This document shows positions 24,993 to 33,277 of a stretch of DNA of 64,000 nt, piece after piece (the stretch's first letter is position 1; every line of letters begins with the position of its first letter). The translations under genes and the position numbers were made by a program. The stretch is taken from positions 1-64,000 of the forward strand of contig NZ_JAFCJE010000014.1 of assembly GCF_018131185.1 (NCBI RefSeq). Direction: 5' to 3'. Below the pieces are notes generated by a model, which saw only the letters and a list, made by a program, of their open reading frames with translations, was not told the DNA's origin and did no database searches. The DNA comes from Bradyrhizobium diazoefficiens. Its GTDB lineage: Bacteria > Pseudomonadota > Alphaproteobacteria > Rhizobiales > Xanthobacteraceae.

Positions 24993-26371
24993 GCCGCATG
25001 CTCCAGCGCCTGCCGGTCGGCGGCGGCGAGCGGAATGACGACGCGCAGCGACGAGCCGCCGTTGGGGCCAACTTCGAAGTTCATCCGGCCGCGCAGGGCG
25101 GCAACGCGCTCGCGCATGCCGAGCAGGCCCATGCCGGATTTGACAGACGCATCACTTGGCCGGCCGTCGTCGTCGATGGCCAGCGCGATCTCGTCTGCGG
25201 CCATCGTCAGATGCAGGCCGACCTTGGTGGCGCCGGCATGCTTGGCGGCGTTGGTGAGCGCCTCCTGCACGATGCGGTAGAGGTTGGCGCTGATCGCGGC
25301 GGGCAGGGTCTCGAACGCGCCGTCGAAATCGATCGTGAAGCGCGTCTCGCCGCGGCTGCGTCCGTTCCAACCCGCGACGAGGCCTTCCAGACTCGCGACG
25401 AGGCCAAGTTCCTCAATGTCGGGCGGGCGGAGCCGGAACAGCGCGCCGCGCAGCGTCTCCATCATGCCGGTCGCGGTCCGCGCGATCCCGTCGCATTCGC
25501 CGAGCAAAGCGGGGCAATCCTGCGCGGCGGTCTGGCGGGCGGACGAGGCCAGCGCGCGGATGGCGGCCAGCGACTGACCAAACTCGTCGTGCAGCTCGCG
25601 GGCGAGATGGCGGCGCTCGTCGTCCTGCAGCGCGATCAGCTTCCGCGTCAGCTCGCTGCGTTCGGCAAGCGCGTTGTCGAGGCTTTCGGCGAGATGGTTG
25701 AAGCCGTCGCGGATTGCCGAGAGTTCGGCGAGATCGAACGGCGGCAGCCGCGCCGTGAGGTCGTTGGCCGCGATCCGCTCGAGGCCGGTACAGATCAGGC
25801 GGGTCGGGCGCAGCGCGCGCGCCAGCGCGGCGTAGACCAGCAAGCACAGCAGCGGCAGCGCGATCGCAAACGCAATCATCAGGCGGCCGGCCTCGTGCCA
25901 CGCCTCCGCCGTCTGCACGGCCGGATCGACCGACACCACGGTCTCGCCGAGCTTGGCTCCGCGCACGATCACGGGCCGTGCCGCTTCGCGGCCGGGATCG
26001 AACAGGCTGCGATAGAAGGCCGCGAAGGCCTGTGGCGGCGGGCTGGCCGGAGCAGGTGCACCGCTGCAGAACCGCTGCAGCATCTCGCCGCTCGCGCCGC
26101 GGAATGCCAGGCAGAGGCCGGGCGTCATCACATAGGCGGCGACGGGGTCGAGGTTGGGAAAGTCGCGCGGTCCCGCCACCCACTGGATCTTGCCCTGTTG
26201 CAGCTCCAGCGACTTCGCCACGATCGCGGCGATGCCGTCGATGCGCGCGTGCACCGCGCGGTCGGCCGCGATCAGGAAATAGGCGGAGATCGCGGCGAAG
26301 CAGGCGGCCGTGATGGCGGCCACGCGCAGCGTCAGACGGACCTTGAGATCGAATCTCGGGCGTTTCCACAT
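24989..26371 (-). CDS. NarX/UhpB-type sensor histidine kinase
   Basis: A 460-residue membrane sensor. Residues about 8-32 form the first membrane span (VAAITAACFAAISAYFLIA), a periplasmic loop of about 140 residues follows, then a second span (LMIAFAIALPLLCLLVYAAL), a HAMP-like linker, the HisKA_3 phosphoacceptor in HLARELHDEFGQSLAAIRAL, and a HATPase_c domain ending with GMGLLGMRERVAALRGRMNF. The start is uncertain: ATG at 26371 is used; another ATG at 26410 would add 13 residues. Partner of the overlapping NarL-type regulator. The ligand sensed in the periplasm is unknown. Confidence 0.88.
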   Translation of the reverse strand: MWKRPRFDLKVRLTLRVAAITAACFAAISAYFLIAADRAVHARIDGIAAIVAKSLELQQGKIQWVAGPRDFPNLDPVAAYVMTPGLCLAFRGASGEMLQRFCSGAPAPASPPPQAFAAFYRSLFDPGREAARPVIVRGAKLGETVVSVDPAVQTAEAWHEAGRLMIAFAIALPLLCLLVYAALARALRPTRLICTGLERIAANDLTARLPPFDLAELSAIRDGFNHLAESLDNALAERSELTRKLIALQDDERRHLARELHDEFGQSLAAIRALASSARQTAAQDCPALLGECDGIARTATGMMETLRGALFRLRPPDIEELGLVASLEGLVAGWNGRSRGETRFTIDFDGAFETLPAAISANLYRIVQEALTNAAKHAGATKVGLHLTMAADEIALAIDDDGRPSDASVKSGMGLLGMRERVAALRGRMNFEVGPNGGSSLRVVIPLAAADRQALEHAA

Positions 26372-26563
26372 CGAGGGCACCTGGTGCGAAGCGGGCTCGT
26401 TGCCCGGCATTAAACGGCAGAACGCGGGCGGCGGGAAGCATTCCTGCCTTACCGCAATGCAAACTCGTGAAATTTTCCCGGCATTCGTCGGGACAGCGAC
26501 GGCTGCATGGCCTCGAGCGACCCGTTCAGATTTGCAGCGCCGCTCACCCCATGAGGCCCATTC

Positions 26564-27460
26564 ATGCACCGCTCCGGCCTGTTTCTCTCTGCTTTTCTCG
26601 TCTTTGTCCTGGCTCACTCGCCCGTCCACGCCGGGGTCGCCATTGGCGTTGCCATGGATGATTTCAGCTATACCGATACGTCGGGCGAGCCGACCAACCA
26701 GACCGCTGCTCACGACCGGCGGCTGGCAGCGTTCATGGCCGCGCTCAGACGGGACATCGGCGAGGGCGGGCGCTATCGGCTGGTGCCGTCCGCCCAGGAC
26801 GGCGCGGCATTCAAGATCATCGGCGGGATCCAGAAGACGAGCACGCTGGTGCAATGGGCCAAGGTCGCCGTGATCGACGTCGGCGCCAAGAAGCTCGTGA
26901 TGGACAAGCTCTACTCCTTCCGCGGCGACAGTGACGAAGCATGGGAGCGCGCCGAGATATTCCTGTCCCGCGAGATCATGGGTGCGCTCGGCACGCAAGC
27001 GCCGGTCGCGCTTGCCGTGTTCGATTTCGAGCTCGAGGACATGACCGCCGCCTCGGGAGGCACCTTGGCCGCTTCAGACGCCTCGTACCTGGCCGAGGCG
27101 ACGACCGGCGTGCGCGACGTCCTCGGCCAGTCCGGCCGCTACCGTATTGTCGACGTCGGCAGCGCGAGCAGCGAGGCGGCGAAGGGGGGTGCTTTGCACG
27201 ACTGCGGCGGTTGCGAGGCGGCGATTGCGCAAAAGCTGGGGGCCGATCAATCGTTGATCGGCGTGGTGCGGCGGGTCAGCCGCACCGAATACACGCTCGG
27301 GTTCCTGGTGCGCGACGCCGGCACCGGCGCGGTGCTGGCGCGTGGCGACAGCGGTCTGCGCCTGGGCGCCGACTATTCGTGGAAGCGGGGCGCCGTGCGG
27401 CTGGTCAGTGATCGGCTGATCGAGAGCCAGCAAGCCGCCGAAAAAGCCAAAGAGCGATGA
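26564..27460 (+). CDS. Secreted protein with two DUF2380-like halves
   Basis: A 298-residue protein with a signal peptide (about 1-23, ending SPVHAG). The mature part appears to be an internal duplication: IGVAMDDFSYTDTSGEPTN and later LAVFDFELEDMTAASGG both open a similar alpha/beta unit that includes a GRYRLV or GRYRIV strand. This resembles the DUF2380/DUF3280-type proteins that accompany some quinoprotein dehydrogenase systems, but none of those enzymes is in the window. Two cysteines occur in HDCGGCEAA. The gene is divergent from the two-component pair, and its stop lies inside a terminator hairpin. Function unknown. Confidence 0.7.
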   Translation: MHRSGLFLSAFLVFVLAHSPVHAGVAIGVAMDDFSYTDTSGEPTNQTAAHDRRLAAFMAALRRDIGEGGRYRLVPSAQDGAAFKIIGGIQKTSTLVQWAKVAVIDVGAKKLVMDKLYSFRGDSDEAWERAEIFLSREIMGALGTQAPVALAVFDFELEDMTAASGGTLAASDASYLAEATTGVRDVLGQSGRYRIVDVGSASSEAAKGGALHDCGGCEAAIAQKLGADQSLIGVVRRVSRTEYTLGFLVRDAGTGAVLARGDSGLRLGADYSWKRGAVRLVSDRLIESQQAAEKAKER

Positions 27461-27475
27461 GATTCATCGCTCTTT
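27449..27475. terminator. Terminator hairpin overlapping a stop codon
   Basis: A perfect 12-bp stem AAAGAGCGATGA / TCATCGCTCTTT with a 3-nt loop. The left arm contains the TGA stop of the DUF2380-like gene. A T-rich end follows on the plus strand and A-rich sequence on the minus side, so it can act in both directions between convergent genes. Confidence 0.8.
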
Positions 27476-27488
27476 AGATCTCTTGTTC

Positions 27489-27535
27489 GAGCATGATCCT
27501 TTCGGAAAACCGCTGTACACTTCCGGATCATGCTC
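27489..27535. repeat. Bradyrhizobium-type dispersed palindrome
   Basis: GAGCATGATC and GATCATGCTC form perfect 10-bp ends around an inner imperfect inverted repeat (TTTCGGAAAACCG / ACACTTCCG). From memory this is the most familiar extragenic palindrome of Bradyrhizobium and Rhodopseudomonas genomes. It supplies the last bases of the idonate dehydrogenase stop region. Confidence 0.75.
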
Positions 27536-28565
27536 AGAAGGTAAGCTGCACCTTCATCGATTGCGAGCGGTCGCTGGCGAGCTCGAAGGCGGCGACCGCA
27601 TTCTCGAACGGCATGGTCGCCGTGATCAGCGGCTTGACGTCGATCAGGCCTTCGCCCATCAGCCGCACCGCAAGCTCGAACTCGGGATCGAAGCGGAAGG
27701 TGCCGCGGAGCTGCAATTCCTTGGCGACGATGGAGTTGATCGGCAGTGTCATCTCACCGCCGAGGCCGAGCTGCACCAGCGTCGCGCCCGGCCGCAAGAC
27801 GTCGAGCGCGGTGCGGAGTGCAGCCTGATTGCCGGAAGCTTCGAACAGCGTGTCGAACACGCCCTTGCCGGCACGCCAGGGATCGAGTGCCGTGGGATTC
27901 GCTGCGACGTCGATGGCGCGACTGGCACCGAGCTTCTTGGCAACCGCGAGCGGCGCCTCGGCGACATCCGTCACCACGATCTCGGCGGCACCGCCGAAAC
28001 GTGAGACCAGGATCATCAGCGCGCCGATCGGGCCGCAGCCGGTGATCAGCACGCGCTTGCCGAGCAGGGGACCGGCCTGCTTGCCGGCATGCAGGCACAC
28101 CGCCAGCGGTTCGGCGACCGCGGCTTCCGCCAGCGACAGCTTGTCCGCGATCGGCACGGCCTGACCGGCATCCACCGTGATGAATTCACGGAAACCGCCT
28201 TGCACATGGGGAAAGCGCATCGCGCTGCCGAGAAAGCGCATGTCGAGGCACTGGTTGCGCATGCCTTCCTGACAATGCAGGCACCGGCCGCACGGTCTGC
28301 TCGGATTGACGGCAACGCGTGTGCCTGCCGCCACGCCAGTGACGCCGTCACCGACGGCTGAGACCACGCCGGCGATCTCATGGCCCAGCGCCATCGGCTG
28401 CTGGATGCGCACGACGCCGAACCCGCCGTGATGGTAGTAGTGCAGGTCGGAGCCGCAGATGCCGCCATTGGCGATCTTGACGCGGACCTCGCCCGGGCCG
28501 GGAGCGGGATCAGGGTAGTTGTCGATCCGCAGGTCTTTCGGGGCGTGAATGACGACGGCGCGCAT
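27534..28565 (-). CDS. L-idonate 5-dehydrogenase-like zinc alcohol dehydrogenase
   Basis: A 343-residue medium-chain dehydrogenase. The catalytic zinc site is ANGGICGSDLHYYHHGGFG and MALGHEIAGVVSAVGDG. The structural zinc cysteines are in RPCGRCLHCQEGMRNQCLDM. The NAD(P) fold has ITGCGPIGALMILVSRFGG. This pattern fits IdnD, which oxidises L-idonate to 5-ketogluconate, but related polyol dehydrogenases look similar. I chose the ATG at 28565; upstream codons belong to another frame of the SDR gene. Last gene of the minus-strand sugar-acid operon. Confidence 0.85.
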   Translation of the reverse strand: MRAVVIHAPKDLRIDNYPDPAPGPGEVRVKIANGGICGSDLHYYHHGGFGVVRIQQPMALGHEIAGVVSAVGDGVTGVAAGTRVAVNPSRPCGRCLHCQEGMRNQCLDMRFLGSAMRFPHVQGGFREFITVDAGQAVPIADKLSLAEAAVAEPLAVCLHAGKQAGPLLGKRVLITGCGPIGALMILVSRFGGAAEIVVTDVAEAPLAVAKKLGASRAIDVAANPTALDPWRAGKGVFDTLFEASGNQAALRTALDVLRPGATLVQLGLGGEMTLPINSIVAKELQLRGTFRFDPEFELAVRLMGEGLIDVKPLITATMPFENAVAAFELASDRSQSMKVQLTF

Positions 28566-28588
28566 GGTCTCGTTCCCTGTTTCGCGGG

Positions 28589-29356
28589 TTACATCGCTGC
28601 GATCATGCCGCCATCGACATAGATGATCTGGCCGTTGACGTAAGTGGAGGCGTCCGAGGCGAGGAAAATCGCGGCGCCCACCAGCTCGTCCGGCTTGCCC
28701 CAGCGCTTCGATGGGATACGGCCCATCAGCCAGGTGTTGAAATCGGTGTTGTTGACCAGCGCCTCGTTCATGTCGGTCAGCATGTAGCCGGGGCCGATCG
28801 CATTGGCCTGGATGCCGTGCTGGGCCCATTCCACCGCCATCGAGCGGGTCAGGTTCTTGATGCCGCCCTTGGCCGCGGTGTAAGGCGCGATCGTCGGGCG
28901 GGCGAGTTCGCTGCCGAGCGAGCCGATGTTGATGATCTTGCCGTGCTTGCGCGGGATCATACGCTTGGCTGCCTCGCGGCCGATCACGAAGGCGCTGGTG
29001 AGGTTGGTCTCGATCACCTTGCGCCATTCGTCGGTGGTGAACTCCACCAGCGGCTTGCGGTGCTGGATGCCGGCATTGTTGACGACGATGTCGACGGCAA
29101 TCCCTTGTCTGTCGAAATCGTTGAAGGCAGCGACGATCGCGGGTTCGTCGGTGACGTTGAACGCGGCGCCTTCGGCCTGATGCCCGGCGGCACGAAACTC
29201 GGCGACCGCCTGCTCGACTCGCTTGGGGTCGACGCCGTTGACGATGATCCTGGCGCCGGCCTTCGCCATGCCCTCGGCGATGGCGCGGCCGAGCCCGCGG
29301 GAGGAGCCGGTCACGAGCGCGGTGCGGCCGGAGAGGTCGAAGAGGGACGTGCTCAT
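28589..29356 (-). CDS. Gluconate 5-dehydrogenase-like SDR
   Basis: A 255-residue classical SDR. It has the cofactor motif TGSSRGLGRAIAEGMAKAG, NNAG in IVVNNAGIQHRKPL, catalytic Ser in NIGSLGSELARP and Y-T-A-A-K in APYTAAKGGIKNLTRSMAVE, and the C-terminal YVNGQIIYVDGGM. The overall sequence is close to Gno/IdnO, which reduces 5-ketogluconate to gluconate. With the idonate dehydrogenase next door it would complete the idonate to gluconate route. It lies 11 nt downstream of the enolase-superfamily gene. Confidence 0.88.
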   Translation of the reverse strand: MSTSLFDLSGRTALVTGSSRGLGRAIAEGMAKAGARIIVNGVDPKRVEQAVAEFRAAGHQAEGAAFNVTDEPAIVAAFNDFDRQGIAVDIVVNNAGIQHRKPLVEFTTDEWRKVIETNLTSAFVIGREAAKRMIPRKHGKIINIGSLGSELARPTIAPYTAAKGGIKNLTRSMAVEWAQHGIQANAIGPGYMLTDMNEALVNNTDFNTWLMGRIPSKRWGKPDELVGAAIFLASDASTYVNGQIIYVDGGMIAAM

Positions 29357-29367
29357 CTCGAGAATCC

Positions 29368-30567
29368 TTAAACGTTGGAGCGGCGCACGCTCAGATCGGA
29401 GCGCTCGAATACGGCGGGCAGAAGGTCGACGCCGAGGCCGGGGCCTTCCATCGGGAAGACGTAGCCGTCCTTGATCACGGGCATCGTGGTGACGAGCTCG
29501 TTGTACCAGCCATTGTAGAAGGCGCGCACCGATTCCTGGATCAGCGTGTTGGGCTGGCTGAACGACATGTGGATGGCGGCGATGAAGCCGATCGGTCCGA
29601 TGCAATCGTGCGGCGCGAAGGGACGGTGATAGGTCTCGGCCATCGCCGCGATCTTGCGGCCCTCGGTGAGGCCACCGGTCCAGCACAGGTCGGCCATCAC
29701 CACGTGCATGGCGTCGCGGTCGAGCATGTCCTTGTAGGGGAAGCGCGAGCCCAGCGTCTCGCTGGCGCAGACCCAGACATCGGTCGAGCGGGCATATTCG
29801 GCCAGTGCCTGCGGCGAGTTCATCCGGATCGGGTCCTCGTACCAGGTCGGCTTGTAGGGCTCGAGGGCGCGCGCGATCTGCTTGGCGGTCGGCAAATTCC
29901 ACAGCGAATGGAGCTCGACCATGATCTCCATCTTGTCGCCGACGGCTTTGCGGATCTTCTCGAACGGCTCGATCGCCTGCTTCATCTGGGCCGCCGTGAT
30001 GTAGAGGCCCTTGTTCTCCTGCGCGGCCGGATCGAACGGCCAGATCTTCATCGCGGAGATGCCGCTCTCCAGCAGGTTTTCGGCAAGCGCATCGGCGCGG
30101 TTCATGAAGCCGTCGAGATCCTCGTAAGGCCCCTTGTTAGCACCCAGATTCCAGTTCGCGACCGGGCTGATATTGGTGGAGCGGACATATTGCGTGCCGG
30201 CGCAAGTGTTGTAGATGCGCTGCTTGTCGCGGCAGAGGCCGCCGAGCATCTGGTGCACCGGCTGGCCGCAGACCTTGCCGAACAGATCCCACAGCGCGAT
30301 GTCGATCGCAGAGGCCGCGCGATATTCGACGCCGGTGGACGACTGCGCCATCGGCAGGTTCAGCATGTCGCGGTGGATCGCTTCGATGTGCAGGGGATTG
30401 CGGCCGAGCAGGCGGCCGGCAAAAGTGTCGTGGATCTGCGCTTCGACCGCGCCCGCGCCATAGAAGGTTTCGCCGAGCCCGATCACACCCGTGTCGGTAT
30501 GGACGCGCACCCAGATGACGTTGGAGAACTCCTCTGTGCGCAGGGTCTCGATCGACATGATCTTCAC
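29368..30567 (-). CDS. Enolase-superfamily sugar acid dehydratase
   Basis: A 399-residue member of the mandelate racemase/muconate-lactonizing group. The N-terminal capping domain ends near NPLHIEAIHRDML. The barrel has SGISAMKIWPFDP, metal ligands in IMVELHSLWN, WYEDPI and CASETLGSR, and the catalytic histidine in FAPHDCIGPIG. This arrangement is typical of acid-sugar dehydratases such as mannonate or galactonate types; the exact sugar acid is not clear. The start is a GTG at 30567 with GGAGG 9 nt upstream; the ATG three codons later is too far from the ribosome site. First gene of the operon. Confidence 0.88.
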   Translation of the reverse strand: MKIMSIETLRTEEFSNVIWVRVHTDTGVIGLGETFYGAGAVEAQIHDTFAGRLLGRNPLHIEAIHRDMLNLPMAQSSTGVEYRAASAIDIALWDLFGKVCGQPVHQMLGGLCRDKQRIYNTCAGTQYVRSTNISPVANWNLGANKGPYEDLDGFMNRADALAENLLESGISAMKIWPFDPAAQENKGLYITAAQMKQAIEPFEKIRKAVGDKMEIMVELHSLWNLPTAKQIARALEPYKPTWYEDPIRMNSPQALAEYARSTDVWVCASETLGSRFPYKDMLDRDAMHVVMADLCWTGGLTEGRKIAAMAETYHRPFAPHDCIGPIGFIAAIHMSFSQPNTLIQESVRAFYNGWYNELVTTMPVIKDGYVFPMEGPGLGVDLLPAVFERSDLSVRRSNV

Positions 30568-30660
30568 GGCAACAATCCTCCCGTCGGGTCTATAGCGCCC
30601 GCCTTGTTTGTCATTTCTGCGCCGCATTGCCGGCGAGAGCCGAGACCGTCTTACCGTCGC

Positions 30661-30676
30661 TTGTAATATATCACAA
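30661..30676. promoter_or_regulatory. Candidate GntR operator
   Basis: TTGTAATATATCACAA is a near-perfect palindrome (one mismatched pair) with the TTGT...ACAA ends typical of FCD-type GntR sites. A further half-site, GATATCACAAA, follows at 30688-30698. It lies between the divergent dehydratase operon and the GntR gene, in a strikingly AT-rich patch, so it could control both directions. Confidence 0.6.
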
Positions 30677-30739
30677 CATGTTTTAAGGATATCACAAATG
30701 GCGCCGCCCCGCGAGGCGACGGGCTGACGGGAGGACGAC

Positions 30740-31504
30740 ATGGCACGGCGCAAGCGTACGCTCGAGGTGGTGAGAAACGACGACGGCGAGGGCAGGCCCT
30801 CCCGGCGCAACCGCCTCAACTTCTTCGAGCTGGCCTATCAGAAGATCGAGGAGCTCCTGGTCCATTGCGAGCTCAAGCCCGGTCAGTTCATGACCATGCT
30901 GGAATTGCAGGAGATGACCGGCTTCGGCCGCACGCCGGTGCACCACGCCGTCAATCGTCTCTCCGCCGACACGCTCATCATCATCCGTCCGCGCCACGGT
31001 CTGCACATCGCGCCGATCGATCTGGCACGCGAACGCATGCTGCTGGCCTTGCGCCGCGACATGGAGCGTTTCGTGATCCGCCTCGCGGCCGATCGCGCCA
31101 GCCTCTCGCATCGCAATCAGGCGCTTCACATCGAGCGCCTCCTGCGCGAGCGCCGCGCCAACCTGACGCTCGACGAATTCAACAGCATCGATCGCCGCAT
31201 CGACGCGCTGGTGCTGGAGGCGGCCGGGGAGCCGTTCCTGGTGCACACGCTGCGGCCGCTGCACACGCTGTACCGGCGCATCGGCTACATCCACCACCGT
31301 TTCATGCCGGGGCAGGCCGACCTGTCAGGCACGATCGATCGTCATGTCGCGATTCTCAACGCGGTGGCCAACCGCCGCGTCGAGGAAGCCGTGCAGGCGA
31401 GCGATGCCCTGATCGACTACATGGGCGAGATGTTCACGGGCATGGAGGTGGGGATCGACCCGCGCCTGCTCGATTGCAGCATCGAGCCGCTGCTCGGGGC
31501 GTAA
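30740..31504 (+). CDS. GntR-family (FCD-like) transcriptional regulator
   Basis: A 254-residue regulator. The N-terminal winged HTH contains LAYQKIEELLVHCELKPGQF and LQEMTGFGRTPVHHAVNRLS. The C-terminal all-helical ligand domain resembles FCD, with conserved-type histidine and aspartate residues (DRRIDALVLEAAGEPFLVHT, DRHVAILNAVANR). It is divergent from the sugar-acid operon and upstream of the MFS permease gene, so it is the probable local repressor responding to a sugar acid. The operator candidate at 30661-30676 fits. Confidence 0.9.
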   Translation: MARRKRTLEVVRNDDGEGRPSRRNRLNFFELAYQKIEELLVHCELKPGQFMTMLELQEMTGFGRTPVHHAVNRLSADTLIIIRPRHGLHIAPIDLARERMLLALRRDMERFVIRLAADRASLSHRNQALHIERLLRERRANLTLDEFNSIDRRIDALVLEAAGEPFLVHTLRPLHTLYRRIGYIHHRFMPGQADLSGTIDRHVAILNAVANRRVEEAVQASDALIDYMGEMFTGMEVGIDPRLLDCSIEPLLGA

Positions 31505-31527
31505 GAGTTCCCAGGAGAAGACCAGAC

Positions 31528-32892
31528 ATGTCAACGATGGCGATGCCACAACCGACCGCGAGCGAAGCCGCGGTCCGCTACCTCATCACGAACTACAGTC
31601 CCAAGGGCAACAAGGTCGGCTGGCTGATGATGGCCTCGATCCTGGTCGAAGCCTGGGATCTGTATTCGATCGCCTTCGTGCTGATCTTCATCAAGGAGCA
31701 GTACAATCCCGATCCGCTGATGCTGGGTCTGGCTGCAGCCGGCACGCAAGGAGGCGCGCTCATCGGCGCGCTGTTAGGCGGCTGGCTGTCCGACAAGATC
31801 GGCCGCCGCGTCATGTTCCTGGTGACGATGGTGATGTTCATCGTGCTGGCGCTGGCGCAGGCCTTCGTGCCGGATGTGTTCTGGCTGGTCGTGATCCGCT
31901 TCCTGCTCGGTATTCCGCTCGGCTCGGACATTTCGACCGGCTACACCTACATCATGGAATCCATGGCCAAGGGCGAGCGCGAGGTCATGGGCAACCGCTG
32001 GCAGTTCATGTTCGCCGTCGGCGAAGTCCTCACCATCGGCGTCATCGTGATCTTCCTGCTGATCGACATGCAGCACGAGATGCTGTGGCGCGTGACGCTC
32101 GGTCTCGGCGCGCTGCCGGCGCTGATCATCCTTCTGATGCGCCACGACGTGCCTGAGACGGCCGTCTGGCTGGTGCAGAAGGGACGCTACCGCGAGGCCA
32201 AGCAGGTCGCGCGCGAGATGTTCAACGACAGTCTCGACATGCTGCCGGACCGGGACGTCGAGGTGCCGAAAGTCTCGACCCGCGCCTTCCTCGCCGACCT
32301 CAGGAAGGATCCGATCCGCTGGCGCGCCACGGTGTACGGCTGGATCGCCTGCTTCGCGCAAGCCAGCGAATTCTCGACCTTTGCGTTCTATCTGCCGGTG
32401 CTGTTCGTGATGGTCGGCGTGTCGAGCGTGCTCGGCATCAATCTGGTGACGATGGCACTGTTCTCCTTTGCTGCCCTGTCGGGCTGGGTCGGTCCGCTGC
32501 TGACGCCGAAGATCGGCCACCGCGGCATCTCGATCGCGGGGTTCGGAATCGTGCTGGCCGCGCTGCTGGTCGCGGCCTTTGCGCTCTACACCGACAACAC
32601 GGTCCTGCTGCCCTTCGCGGCCGCCGCCATGTTGTGGGGCCATTATTGGGACGCGTCGAACTGCATGACCATCCCGACCATGGTCGCCAAGCCGCAATAT
32701 CGCGGCACCGCCAGCGGCTTCGCCTACATGTTCGTGAAGCTGCCGTCCTTCCTGGCGATCTTCCTGTTCCCGACGGTGTTCGCCGCGATCGGGCAGGCGA
32801 ATGCAACGCTGATGGTCGCGATCTTCCCCCTGATCGGATTGCTCGCTGCAATCTTCATCCTGCCGGAAGTCTACGGCTACGAGAACGACTGA
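31528..32892 (+). CDS. MFS transporter (sugar/organic acid type)
   Basis: A 454-residue permease with twelve predicted membrane spans. The family signature is GGWLSDKIGRRVMFLVTMVM between spans 2 and 3, and GYTYIMESMAKGEREVMGN after span 4. AGGAG lies 10 nt before the ATG at 31528, and longer frames are the GntR gene read in another frame. It is 23 nt downstream of the GntR gene, so co-transcribed. The context suggests import of the sugar acid handled by the divergent operon. Confidence 0.9.
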   Translation: MSTMAMPQPTASEAAVRYLITNYSPKGNKVGWLMMASILVEAWDLYSIAFVLIFIKEQYNPDPLMLGLAAAGTQGGALIGALLGGWLSDKIGRRVMFLVTMVMFIVLALAQAFVPDVFWLVVIRFLLGIPLGSDISTGYTYIMESMAKGEREVMGNRWQFMFAVGEVLTIGVIVIFLLIDMQHEMLWRVTLGLGALPALIILLMRHDVPETAVWLVQKGRYREAKQVAREMFNDSLDMLPDRDVEVPKVSTRAFLADLRKDPIRWRATVYGWIACFAQASEFSTFAFYLPVLFVMVGVSSVLGINLVTMALFSFAALSGWVGPLLTPKIGHRGISIAGFGIVLAALLVAAFALYTDNTVLLPFAAAAMLWGHYWDASNCMTIPTMVAKPQYRGTASGFAYMFVKLPSFLAIFLFPTVFAAIGQANATLMVAIFPLIGLLAAIFILPEVYGYEND

Positions 32893-32943
32893 CGACGTAG
32901 GGCCCGGTCGCGGCGGCATGCGCGATCGGTCCCCCGACGGGGC

Positions 32944-33180
32944 TTACGGGCTCAGGAAGACGGGATCAATCCCGACGCCATGGCCGAGCAGGCCGATCGC
33001 CTGGAGCTGGGCGCTGTGCAGGTCGATCTCCACGATCGCGAACAGGGTCAGCAGCGCTGCGGCCGTGACGAGGAGCAGCGGGTGGGACCTTTCCGCCCCG
33101 CCCTCGCTCGGCGCAGTGAAGCTCTGAAACGCGCGACGCAGGGAAAAGCTCTGCGGCAATGCCTTTGACCGGATCTGCAT
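32944..33180 (-). CDS. 78-residue single-span membrane protein (paralogue A)
   Basis: A 78-residue protein with a polar N-terminus, one membrane span at about residues 35-50 (LLLVTAAALLTLFAIVEID) and a short tail LQAIGLLGHGVGIDPVFLSP. A perfect AAGGAGG lies 6 nt before the ATG. It aligns without gaps over its full length with the protein at 53526-53762: 25 identities, 19 of them in the last 45 residues (P34, E51, D53, LQ at 59-60, GL-x-G at 63-66, DP-x-F-x-SP at 72-78). Downstream of the ArsB-type gene, 97 nt away, on the same strand reading away from it. Function unknown. Confidence 0.8.
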   Translation of the reverse strand: MQIRSKALPQSFSLRRAFQSFTAPSEGGAERSHPLLLVTAAALLTLFAIVEIDLHSAQLQAIGLLGHGVGIDPVFLSP

Positions 33181-33277
33181 GATGGACCTCCTTGCCGCGC
33201 CCTGTGAGGCCGCGCGACAAGTTGAAGGTTAGCTCCGGCCGTAGCGGCGGCATTGATACGCCGCAAACGGCGTGCGT

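Noticed and set aside
26371..26998. A 209-residue N-terminal extension of the NarX-like kinase
   Set aside because: The extension overlaps the divergent signal-peptide gene at 26564 and lacks similarity to sensor domains; the kinase start lies at 26371 or 26410.
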